Assembly: GCA_030433195.1 (NCBI GenBank) | Contig: JAUIME010000337.1 | Coordinates: 1-6,147, forward strand | Source: a bacterium | GTDB lineage: Bacteria > Planctomycetota > JACOTG01 > JAUIME01 | DNA: 6,147 nucleotides | Direction of reading: 5' to 3' | Part shown: piece by piece, positions 1-6,111 of the stretch | Numbering within the stretch: the first letter of the stretch is position 1 | How the letters are laid out: every line of letters begins with the position of its first letter | Program-made: the position numbers and the translations under genes | The notes under the pieces: model-generated | What the model saw: the letters and a program-made list of their open reading frames with translations, nothing else | Told to the model about the DNA's origin: nothing | Database searches by the model: none

Positions 1-1
1 C

Positions 2-2065
2 GGCGAGCGCCACTTCGGCGTCGAGCTTGAGCGTCTTCTGCGCCGCGGGATGCAGCTGGGTCACGCAACCGAGCTCGCTCTCCCCCTGCGTGATGCGCCC
101 GATCCTCGACGGATGAGCCCACGGCGCGGCTTCGTGCCGGCCGGCTCCGGCCTCGAGTCGAGCGGTGACTCCGATGCGTTCGAGCAACCCGAGCGCCACG
201 CCTTGCGCGGTGCGAAACGCGCGCTCGGTCTCTTGACGCGTGGCCTTCTTGCCGAGCGATCGCCCGGCCACGAGCAAACACAGCTCGCGCGATTCGCACG
301 CCGGACCCTTCGCCGTCTTCGGCGCGTACACGCGTCCGATCTCGAACACACGAAGCTCCGGGAACACGCGCAGATTCTGCGGCAGGATGGCGAGCATCTC
401 GGGAACGAGACTACGACGCAGGCGCGACAGATTCTGCGCGATCGGGTTGCGAAGCACGCGATACTCGGTCCCCGGCGGATCGAAGTCCCGCGCGGCCTCG
501 TCGCTCACGAACGAGTACCTCGCGACCTCGTCGAAGCCGAGCCCCCCCGCGAGCGCATCACGCATCCGATCTTCGAGCGCTCGCATCGGGTCGCGCGGCG
601 GCGGCGTACACACCATGCGCAACGGCGCTTCGTCGATGTTGTCGTACCCGAAGAACCGCCCCACCTCTTCGACGAGATCCTCTTCGATCCCGATGTCCTT
701 GGTCGCCCGGAACGACGGGACGCGCACGCGCATCGTGTCGCCTTCCTGCTCGACACCGAACTCGAGCGCCTCGAACGTGCCGCGGATCGTCTCGTCGGGG
801 ATCTCCATGCCAAGTCGTCGCCGGATCTTCTCGGGGCGAATCGAGATCGAAATCGGCTCCGGGGGTCCCGCGTAGGCGTCGGTGTAGGTGCTCGCGATGC
901 GCGCTTCGGGCACGAGCAACTCGCAGAGCCTCGCGAAGCGCAGCACTCCGAGACGCGCGAACTCGGGATCGAGACTCTTCTCGAACCGCGTCGCCGCGTC
1001 GGTTCGCAAACCCAGACGATTCGCGGTCCGGCGCACCGTCACGGCGTCGAAACTCGCCGATTCGAGGATCATCGTCTTCGTGACGTCGGAAATCTCGCTG
1101 TCCGCACCGCCCATCACGCCCGCGATCGCCACGGGCTTCTCGCGATCGGCGATCACCAGAGTTTCGGTCGTGAGCTCCCGCGCGACTCCGTCGAGCGTCG
1201 TGATCGACTCGCCCTTCGCGGCCATGCGAACACGGATCTCGCCGCCGCCGACGCGATCGAGGTCGAACGCGTGCATCGGCTGCCCGATCTCGAGCATCAC
1301 GTAGTTCGTGAAGTCGACGATGTTGCTGATCGGCCGCAAGCCGACCGCCGTGAGTCGACTCTGCATCCAGCCCGGCGACGCCTTCACCTCGAGACCCTCG
1401 ATCGCGAGCGCGATGTAGCGCGCGCACGCTTCGGTCGCCTCGATCCGCACGGGAATCCCGCCCTCGCCCGCGGCAAGCTCGACGACATCGAGCGGCCGCA
1501 GCTCGCGACCGGTCTTCGCGGCGATCTCACGTGCGAACCCGTAGTGACCCCACAGGTCCGGCCGATGCGTGAGCGACTTGTTGTCGATCTCGATGACGAC
1601 GTCTTCGAGCGGCAGCAGATCCGGGAGCGGCGTTCCGGTCTCGGCCGCGGGATCGAGCAGCATGAGCCCGCCGTGATCGTCGCCGAGTCCGAGCTCCTTC
1701 GCCGAACACAGCATGCCCGCGCTCGCGACGCCGCGGATCTTCGCCTTCTTGATCTTGGTTCCGTCGGGAAGGCGCGAGCCCGGCAAGGCCACGGGCACGA
1801 CGATGTCGGCTTCGCAGTTGGGCGCGCCGCAGACGATCGAATGCTCTTCACCGCCGACGTCGACCTTCGCGACACGCAGACGGTCCGCGTTCTCGTGCGG
1901 AGCGACTTCGAGCACGCGGCCGACGCGGATCTCACCCAGCCCCGCGCCCCACGCCACGACCTCTTCGACCTCGGCGGTCGTCATCGTCAGGATCGAACCG
2001 AGCTCCGCCGCATCGAGACCGTCGAGGTCGACGAAGTCGGCGAGCCACCGCTTGGAGAGCTTCAT
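2..2065 (-). CDS. pheT: Phenylalanyl-tRNA synthetase beta subunit, partial (C-terminus beyond window)
   Basis: Beta subunit of the cytoplasmic (alpha-beta)2 PheRS, which attaches Phe to tRNA-Phe; this subunit binds tRNA and edits mischarged Tyr-tRNA-Phe. The frame opens at ATG 2065 (MKLSKRWLADFVDLDGL) and stays open to the edge, giving 688 residues. Seen in order: an EMAP-like tRNA-binding domain from about residue 41 (ENADRLRVAKVDVGG, then VCGAPN at 79-83); the B3/B4 editing domain, about 210-385, with MHAFD (His265), AGVMGG and LGLRTDAATRFEK ending at 363; a B5 domain, about 402-475, ending FFGYDN; then the catalytic-like B6/B7 core to the edge. Family members are about 800 residues, so the missing part is essentially the C-terminal ferredoxin-fold anticodon-binding domain. 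It starts 33 bp after the pheS stop, with GAGG 10 nt before the ATG, and I see no promoter between them, so it is probably cotranscribed. No frameshift or in-frame stop is seen. Family assignment is secure; domain boundaries are approximate. Confidence 0.96.
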   Translation of the reverse strand, partial: MKLSKRWLADFVDLDGLDAAELGSILTMTTAEVEEVVAWGAGLGEIRVGRVLEVAPHENADRLRVAKVDVGGEEHSIVCGAPNCEADIVVPVALPGSRLPDGTKIKKAKIRGVASAGMLCSAKELGLGDDHGGLMLLDPAAETGTPLPDLLPLEDVVIEIDNKSLTHRPDLWGHYGFAREIAAKTGRELRPLDVVELAAGEGGIPVRIEATEACARYIALAIEGLEVKASPGWMQSRLTAVGLRPISNIVDFTNYVMLEIGQPMHAFDLDRVGGGEIRVRMAAKGESITTLDGVARELTTETLVIADREKPVAIAGVMGGADSEISDVTKTMILESASFDAVTVRRTANRLGLRTDAATRFEKSLDPEFARLGVLRFARLCELLVPEARIASTYTDAYAGPPEPISISIRPEKIRRRLGMEIPDETIRGTFEALEFGVEQEGDTMRVRVPSFRATKDIGIEEDLVEEVGRFFGYDNIDEAPLRMVCTPPPRDPMRALEDRMRDALAGGLGFDEVARYSFVSDEAARDFDPPGTEYRVLRNPIAQNLSRLRRSLVPEMLAILPQNLRVFPELRVFEIGRVYAPKTAKGPACESRELCLLVAGRSLGKKATRQETERAFRTAQGVALGLLERIGVTARLEAGAGRHEAAPWAHPSRIGRITQGESELGCVTQLHPAAQKTLKLDAEVALA

Positions 2066-2098
2066 GCTTTGCTGGCCTCTTCGATGTCGCGCGCGTCG

Positions 2099-3121
2099 CT
2101 ACGCGAATTGCCGCAGGAAACGCAGGTCTCCCGCGAGGAACTGTCGGATGTCGTCGATGCCGTAGCGCATCATCACGAGTCGCGTGAGCCCGAGCCCGAA
2201 TGCGAAGCCCGAGTACTCTTCGGGATCGATCTTGCCGGAACGCAGCACGTTCGGGTGCACCATGCCGCAAGGCAACAGTTCGACCCAGCCGGACTGCTTG
2301 CACACCTTGCAGCCGCCGCCGTCACAAATCAGGCACGACAGGTCGAGCTCGAAGCCCGGCTCGACGAACGGGAAGTACCCCGGACGCAATCGAATCTCGA
2401 CGTCGCGCTCGAAGATCTCGCGCAAGAGCGTCTTCATCGCGAAGATCAGGTTGGCGACCGAAATGTCGCGGTCGATGACGAGCCCTTCGAGCTGATGGAA
2501 CGTGTTCTCGTGCGAAGCGTCCGTCACTTCGTACCGAAACACGCGTCCCGGCGCGATCGCGCGGATCGGCGGGCGGTACGTCTCCATCGCGCGGATCTGC
2601 ACGGGCGACGTGTGCGTGCGCAGCAGGTCGCCGTCCTCGAGCCAAAACGTGTCCTGCATGTCGCGCGCGGGGTGGTGCGCGGGAATGTTCAGGGCCTCGA
2701 AGTTGTAGTAGTCGCTCTCGATCTCGGGGCCGTCGAGCACCATGAACCCCATCGAGGTGAAGATGTCTTCGAGCCGGCGCCGCGTCTGCTCGATCGGGTG
2801 CACGCTACCGAAACCGACCCGCACGCCGGGCTCCGTCACGTCGAACGCGTCGGCAGCGAGCGCGGAATCGAGCTGCGACGACTCGAGCGTCGCCTTGCGC
2901 TCCTTGATCGCCGCGTCGACCTCGTTCTTGAGTCGGTTGAAGAGCTGCCCCGCCTTCGGCTTCTCCTCGGCGGGAAGATCCTTCAGCCCCTTCATGAGCT
3001 GCGTGATCTCGCCGTTCTTGCCGAGGTAGCGCACGCGCGCGTTCTCGACGTCGTCGAGAGTCGACGCTGCATCGAGCGCTCGGCTCGCGGCCGCCCTCAA
3101 CTCTTCGATCCGCTTCTCCAC
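2099..3121 (-). CDS. pheS: Phenylalanyl-tRNA synthetase alpha subunit
   Basis: Catalytic alpha subunit of PheRS (class II), pairing with the pheT product just downstream. From the GTG start it is 340 residues, close to the family norm of about 330-345. An N-terminal coiled-coil arm (about 1-90, including RYLGKNGEIT and LPAEEKPKAGQLFN) precedes the class II core: GPEIESDYYNFEALN (131-145), HHPARDMQDTFW, RTHTSPVQIR, the motif 2 segment GRVFRYEVTDASHENTFHQLEG, GMVHPNVL, and motif 3 SGFAFGLGLTRL. The Phe-pocket position equivalent to E. coli Ala294 is Ala (307). Start choice: an in-frame ATG exists at 3136, but its next two codons are AGG AGG, a perfect Shine-Dalgarno 5 nt before GTG 3121, so translation more likely starts at the GTG; the ATG form would be 345 residues. 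An extra segment with Cys263, 266, 271 and 274 (CxxC-x4-CxxC) sits before GWVELLPCGMVHP. The stop is TAG. Confidence 0.97.
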   Translation of the reverse strand: MEKRIEELRAAASRALDAASTLDDVENARVRYLGKNGEITQLMKGLKDLPAEEKPKAGQLFNRLKNEVDAAIKERKATLESSQLDSALAADAFDVTEPGVRVGFGSVHPIEQTRRRLEDIFTSMGFMVLDGPEIESDYYNFEALNIPAHHPARDMQDTFWLEDGDLLRTHTSPVQIRAMETYRPPIRAIAPGRVFRYEVTDASHENTFHQLEGLVIDRDISVANLIFAMKTLLREIFERDVEIRLRPGYFPFVEPGFELDLSCLICDGGGCKVCKQSGWVELLPCGMVHPNVLRSGKIDPEEYSGFAFGLGLTRLVMMRYGIDDIRQFLAGDLRFLRQFA

Positions 3122-3133
3122 CGCGAACCTCCT
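3116..3133 (-). promoter_or_regulatory. Shine-Dalgarno that decides the pheS start
   Basis: On the minus strand AGGAGG (3133-3128) is followed by TTCGC and then GTG (3121-3119). This is consensus strength and ideal spacing for the GTG. The upstream ATG at 3136 overlaps the site and has no purine-rich box of its own at a useful distance. The GTG is therefore preferred as the pheS initiator. Confidence 0.8.
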
Positions 3134-3177
3134 CATTCTTCGCGCGCGAGCTCGGTCGACTCGCGGCGACGGCTACG

Positions 3178-3205
3178 AAAAAAGGCGCCACGGCGGGCGC
3201 CTTTT
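3178..3205 (-). terminator. Rho-independent terminator or attenuator between rplT and pheS
   Basis: Read on the minus strand, AAAAGGCGCC, a 6-nt loop (CGCCGT) and GGCGCCTTTTTT form a perfect 10-bp stem running into a T6 tract. This is a textbook intrinsic terminator lying 113 nt after the rplT stop and 57 nt before the pheS start. Because A and T tracts flank the GC stem, it could also act weakly on plus-strand transcripts. I see no good promoter between the T tract and pheS, so some readthrough is probably needed to express pheST, which would make this a partial terminator or regulated attenuator. E. coli pheST is controlled by attenuation, but no Phe-rich leader peptide is visible here. Confidence 0.88.
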
Positions 3206-3317
3206 CATTCGATCGATGGGGTGCTTCTGCCCTCGCCTTCGTGATCGATCTTCATCGACGCAGAGGGCCGGGGCGAGCGCGCGCCCGATGCGTGTGACGG
3301 CTCGGGCACGTCTGCGC

Positions 3318-3674
3318 TCAGTTGAGCTGCGCCTTCGCGGCGTTGACGATTTCACCGAACGCCTCGGCGTCGCGGACCGCGAGATCCGCGAGCTCCTTAC
3401 GATCGATCTCGATCTTGGCCGCGGACAGGCCGTGAATCAGCTGGCTGTAGTTGATGCCGAGCTCGCGGGACGCCGCGTTGATGCGCGTGATCCACAGACG
3501 ACGCATCATGCGCTTGCGCTGCTTGCGGTCCCGGTAGGCGTACGCCATCGACCGATTGATGGTCTCCTTCGCGGTGCGCAGGAGCCGACTACGGCCGCCG
3601 CGATAGCCCTTCGCGGCCTTCAGGATCTTCTTCTGCTTGCGATGACGAACGAAACCACGTTTCACGCGCGGCAT
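3318..3674 (-). CDS. rplT: 50S ribosomal protein L20
   Basis: L20 binds 23S rRNA early in 50S assembly. The product is 118 residues, the usual bacterial length. It begins MPRVKRGFVRHRKQKKIL and contains GYRGGRSRLLRTAKE, YAYRDRKQRKRMMRRLWI and RINAASRELGINYSQLIHGL, all L20 hallmarks. The first half is a very basic extended helix that penetrates rRNA; the C-terminal half (about 60-118) is the small globular domain which, in E. coli and Bacillus, also represses its own operon by binding the leader mRNA. The ATG at 3674 has a strong AAGGAGGA box 7-8 nt upstream. It lies 92 bp after rpmI, a rather long gap for this pair, containing a 10-bp palindrome (GGTTCGAACC, 3698-3707) but no convincing promoter. 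The stop is TGA. Confidence 0.98.
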   Translation of the reverse strand: MPRVKRGFVRHRKQKKILKAAKGYRGGRSRLLRTAKETINRSMAYAYRDRKQRKRMMRRLWITRINAASRELGINYSQLIHGLSAAKIEIDRKELADLAVRDAEAFGEIVNAAKAQLN

Positions 3675-3766
3675 CGGGATTCCTCCTTGTCGCGACCGGT
3701 TCGAACCTTCACGATTCGCGCGGCCGGATTCTTATCGGTGTCGTCGGGACTCGGGAGCGTTCGGCG

Positions 3767-3967
3767 TCAGACCTTGATCATCTCGCGGATTCGCTTCTCT
3801 TCGCACTTGGCCACGAGGGCCGGCTTGCGGAGGTTGCGGATCCTCTTGCCCGACTTGTGCGAGTTCAGGTGACTGCTGAACGCCTTGGATCGCAGCACCT
3901 TGCCCGAGCGCGTCAGCTTGAAGCGCTTGCGCGCGGCGCGGTGCGATTTCATCTTGATCTTCGCCAT
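3767..3967 (-). CDS. rpmI: 50S ribosomal protein L35
   Basis: L35 is a small basic protein of the large ribosomal subunit. It is 66 residues, the expected size (about 64-66), with the family signature MAKIKMKSHRAARKRFKLT at the start, then SGKVLRSKAFSSHLNSHKS and KRIRNLRKP, ending REMIKV. The ATG at 3967 is chosen because AAGGA lies 8 nt upstream and it gives the canonical N-terminus; an in-frame TTG at 3985 would add six unlikely residues (MARIDT). It is the first gene after a strong promoter at about 4094-4121 and is followed by rplT, the standard pair. The gene infC, which usually precedes it, is not here. In characterised bacteria this mRNA is the target of L20 feedback; whether that holds here cannot be read from the primary sequence. 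Confidence 0.97.
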   Translation of the reverse strand: MAKIKMKSHRAARKRFKLTRSGKVLRSKAFSSHLNSHKSGKRIRNLRKPALVAKCEEKRIREMIKV

Positions 3968-4087
3968 CGTGTCGATCCTTGCCAAGCGGTTGTCGAAACG
4001 GGACTTGCGTTCTCATCGGTCGAAAGCGGTGGCGACGTACAGCGAAAACCGCCATGCCGCCGAGACCGACGCTACGCACCGTCCAAG
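3968..4087 (-). promoter_or_regulatory. 5' untranslated leader of rpmI-rplT
   Basis: This stretch of about 120 nt lies between the inferred start site and the rpmI ATG. It has short complementary arms on the minus strand, for example GCGGT near 4052 with ACCGC near 4028, enclosing a large loop. The words ACCGCTT and TTTCGAC each occur twice. An L20-binding autoregulatory structure is expected here by analogy with E. coli and Bacillus, but no published L20-leader consensus can be recognised by eye. No infC-like coding sequence is present. Confidence 0.4.
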
Positions 4088-4093
4088 CCGCGC

Positions 4094-4121
4094 AATTTAG
4101 CATCTCGCCGCCCGCTGTCAA
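4094..4121 (-). promoter_or_regulatory. Strong sigma-70-type promoter for rpmI-rplT (and pheST by readthrough)
   Basis: On the minus strand a perfect -35 TTGACA (4121-4116) is followed by a 16-bp spacer and TAAATT (4099-4094). TG sits one base before the -10, making an extended -10 (TGCTAAATT). The box is an AT island in GC-rich DNA, which adds weight. Transcription would start near 4087, leaving a leader of about 120 nt before rpmI. It lies 52 bp after the aspS stop, so rpmI can be transcribed independently of aspS. This is inferred from motifs only. Confidence 0.85.
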
Positions 4122-4173
4122 CCGAAGAACGGCCCTGCGGGCACTTTCGAGCGGCGTCGGCCAGGCCGCCGGT

Positions 4174-6006
4174 TCAGCTCGAGGCGCCCTCGGACGCCTT
4201 GCCGTCGGCCGGCTCGGGCGGCACCGAACGGATGCCGAGAGCCTCGAGCTGCGCCTCGTCGACCGCCGAAGGGGCTCCCGTGAGAGGACATCCCCCACTC
4301 GACGTCTTGGGAAACGCGATGACGTCGCGCAGGCTCGTTCGCTCGTTCAGCACCATCGCCAACCGGTCCATGCCGAGCGCGATTCCCGCGTGCGGCGGCG
4401 CCCCGAAGCGAAGGGCGTCGAGCAAGAAGCCGAACTTCTGCTCCGCCTCCTCCTCGCCGATGCCGAGCAGCTCGAAGATGCGCTTCTGAACGTCCTGTCG
4501 GTGGATTCGGATGCTGCCGCCGCCGATCTCGTGGCCGTTGACGACGAGGTCGTAGGCGCGCGCCCGCACCGCTCCGGGGTCGCCGTCGAGCTTGTCCAAA
4601 TCCTCGATCTTCGGCGACGTGAACGGATGGTGTTCGCTGTAGTAGCGCTGATCTTCCTCGTCGTACGACATCAACGGGAAGTCGACGACCCACGCCACCG
4701 CGAACCGCCCCTTCGGGATCCACCCCTCGGTACGCGCGAGGTGTTTGCGCAGCTCGCCCATCGACTTGCGGACCTTCGCGACCTTCGCGTCGGCGACCGC
4801 GAGCACGACGTCGCCGGTCTCGGCCCCCGTGATCGACGCGACCTCGCGCAACTGCTCTTCGTCGAGGAACTTGGCGATGGGAGACTTGATCTCGTCGCCC
4901 TCGAGCTTGAACCACAGGAGGCCCCCCGCCCCGAACTCCTTGGCGACGTCCTCGAGGTTCGTCAGGTCCTTGCGCGAGTATCGGGCCCCGCCCGGCACCC
5001 GGATCGCCATGACCGTGCCCCCCTGCCCGATCGCGTCGGTCAGGAAGCGCACGCTCGTCGAAGCCGCCCAATCCCGCAACGACACGAGCTCGTGCCCGTA
5101 GCGCAGGTCGGGCGCGTCGCTACCGAACCGGTTCATGGCATCGTCGTACGTGATGCGCTCGAACGGGCCCTTCAAGTCCTGCGACAGCAGATTCTCGAAG
5201 ATCCGGCACACGAGCCTCTCGAGCACGAGGAGCACGTCGTCCTCTTCGACGAACGACATCTCCATGTCGAGCTGCGTGAACTCGGGCTGCCGGTCCGCGC
5301 GCAGGTCCTCGTCGCGGAAGCAGCGCACGATCTGGAAGTAGCGGTCGAAACCGCTGACCATGAGGATCTGCTTGAAGATCTGCGGCGACTGCGGCAGCGC
5401 GTAGTAGCTCCCGCGCTGCATGCGCGACGGGATCAGGAAGTCGCGCGCGCCCTCGGGAGTCGATTTGGTGAGGAACGGCGTCTCGATCTCGACGAAGCCC
5501 TGCTCGTCGAGGCTGCGCCGGATCTCCATGCACAGGCGGTGCCGGAAGACGAGCGGCGCCATCGTGGTCGGATTGCGCAGGTCGAGGAATCGGTAGCGCA
5601 GACGCAGGTCCTCGCCGACCTTCTCGGCCTCGCGGATGCCGAACGGGGGCGGCGCCGCCTCGTTCAGCACCTCGAGCTCGTCGGCGATGACCTCGATCTC
5701 GCCCGTCGCCATCTTCGCGTTCGTCATGCCGTCGGGCCGCGCGCGGACGGTCCCGCGCACCGCCAGCACCCACTCCGCGTGCAACGTGTGCGCGACTTCC
5801 ACGGCCTTCGGCGCGCTCTCGGGCTGGACGGTCACCTGCGTCGAGCCGAAGCGGTCGCGCAAGTCGATGAAGAAGACGCCCCCGTGGTCGCGGATCGTGT
5901 CGACCCACCCGACGAGTCGCACGCTTTCGTCGACGTGATCGACGCGCAGATCACCGCACGTGTGAGATCGGAAGGACGTGGGATACGAAGACGACGAGCT
6001 CGACAT
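4174..6006 (-). CDS. aspS: Aspartyl-tRNA synthetase, probably non-discriminating
   Basis: Class IIb synthetase that activates Asp and charges tRNA-Asp in the cytoplasm. From ATG 6006 it is 610 residues, slightly longer than E. coli AspRS (590). Seen in order: a short Ser-rich start (S2-S7); an OB-fold anticodon-binding domain with GWVDTIRDHGGVFFIDLRDR (33-52); the catalytic core with RYRFLDLRNP, ETPFLTKSTPEGARDFLIPS, LPQSPQIFKQ and motif 2 FRDEDLRADRQPEFTQ (230-245); the bacterial-type GAD insertion, about 300-420; HHPFTSP; and motif 3 GIALGMDRL (541-549, Arg548). The tail after AFPKT carries CPLTGAPS and ends in about 15 variable residues. GGGAGG 6 nt before ATG 6006 fixes the start; an in-frame GTG at 6084 lacks such a box. 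His41 and Gly93 match positions that relax anticodon discrimination in Pseudomonas AspRS, so it may also make Asp-tRNA-Asn. Family is certain; the specificity call is inference. Confidence 0.97.
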   Translation of the reverse strand: MSSSSSSYPTSFRSHTCGDLRVDHVDESVRLVGWVDTIRDHGGVFFIDLRDRFGSTQVTVQPESAPKAVEVAHTLHAEWVLAVRGTVRARPDGMTNAKMATGEIEVIADELEVLNEAAPPPFGIREAEKVGEDLRLRYRFLDLRNPTTMAPLVFRHRLCMEIRRSLDEQGFVEIETPFLTKSTPEGARDFLIPSRMQRGSYYALPQSPQIFKQILMVSGFDRYFQIVRCFRDEDLRADRQPEFTQLDMEMSFVEEDDVLLVLERLVCRIFENLLSQDLKGPFERITYDDAMNRFGSDAPDLRYGHELVSLRDWAASTSVRFLTDAIGQGGTVMAIRVPGGARYSRKDLTNLEDVAKEFGAGGLLWFKLEGDEIKSPIAKFLDEEQLREVASITGAETGDVVLAVADAKVAKVRKSMGELRKHLARTEGWIPKGRFAVAWVVDFPLMSYDEEDQRYYSEHHPFTSPKIEDLDKLDGDPGAVRARAYDLVVNGHEIGGGSIRIHRQDVQKRIFELLGIGEEEAEQKFGFLLDALRFGAPPHAGIALGMDRLAMVLNERTSLRDVIAFPKTSSGGCPLTGAPSAVDEAQLEALGIRSVPPEPADGKASEGASS

Positions 6007-6051
6007 GCGGAGCCTCCCCGGAGACGTGGATGGAGTGCGGGTTTCGGCGTG

Positions 6052-6081
6052 AACGTAGCTTGCACGGCCCGCCAGTGCAAG
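6052..6081 (-). promoter_or_regulatory. Candidate aspS promoter
   Basis: On the minus strand TTGCAC (6080-6075) is separated by 17 bp from TACGTT (6057-6052). Each box matches only three of six consensus positions, but the spacing is ideal and the location fits: start site near 6045, about 39 nt before the aspS ATG. It coincides with the inverted repeat at 6058-6082, which suggests control. Moderate to low confidence because the boxes are imperfect. Confidence 0.45.
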
Positions 6082-6082
6082 C
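6058..6082. repeat. Perfect 8-bp inverted repeat over the aspS promoter (possible operator)
   Basis: The arms GCTTGCAC (6058-6065) and GTGCAAGC (6075-6082) are perfectly complementary around a 9-bp spacer (GGCCCGCCA on plus). The repeat covers the candidate -35 and spacer of the aspS promoter and abuts the -10. A dimeric repressor site fits this geometry. If transcription begins further upstream, the same DNA would instead form an RNA hairpin; no T tract follows, so it is not an intrinsic terminator. The symmetry is seen directly; the role is inferred. Confidence 0.6.
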
Positions 6083-6103
6083 ACGGCGACGCCCCGATCC
6101 GAT

Positions 6104-6111
6104 GCTATGAT
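6104..6111 (+). promoter_or_regulatory. Possible divergent extended -10 element
   Basis: On the plus strand TGCTATGAT has a TGn extension and a five-of-six match to TATAAT at 6106-6111. No acceptable -35 lies 16-18 bp upstream (the DNA there is GC-only in character), and any divergent gene would start beyond the window edge, so this is only a hint. A short GC inverted repeat (CGGGC-GGC-GCCCG, 6131-6143) follows it. Confidence 0.22.

Noticed and set aside
50..3244. A plus-strand open frame of 1,064 codons opposite pheT and pheS
   Set aside because: It is exactly antiparallel to two unmistakable genes and even runs through the terminator between rplT and pheS. Its translation is Arg/Glu/Leu/His-rich low-complexity sequence with no recognisable domain. 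GC-biased codon use creates such frames.
3205..3255. A 16-codon minus-strand frame (MKIDHEGEGRSTPSIE) ending at the terminator, considered as a pheST leader peptide
   Set aside because: It has no Phe codons and no ribosome-binding site. Its stop overlapping the stem is suggestive but not enough.
4132..4142. A GCCC-GCA-GGGC hairpin after aspS as an aspS terminator
   Set aside because: It has only a 4-bp stem followed by a broken T tract (CGTTCTT). aspS termination may be Rho-dependent or further downstream; this is too weak to call.
3732..4298. A minus-strand frame of 188 codons spanning the aspS end, the promoter and rpmI, examined as a possible infC
   Set aside because: It overlaps aspS, the strong promoter and rpmI in another frame, and shows none of the IF3 sequence hallmarks.
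4174..5908. Long alternative frames inside aspS on both strands
   Set aside because: They are shadows of a clear aspartyl-tRNA synthetase; their translations are Arg/Gly-rich with no domain signature.
6007..6084. A 26-residue N-terminal extension of AspRS from an in-frame GTG at 6084
   Set aside because: It would place coding sequence over the promoter and inverted repeat and has no ribosome-binding site. ATG 6006 has a clear one and gives a near-canonical N-terminus.
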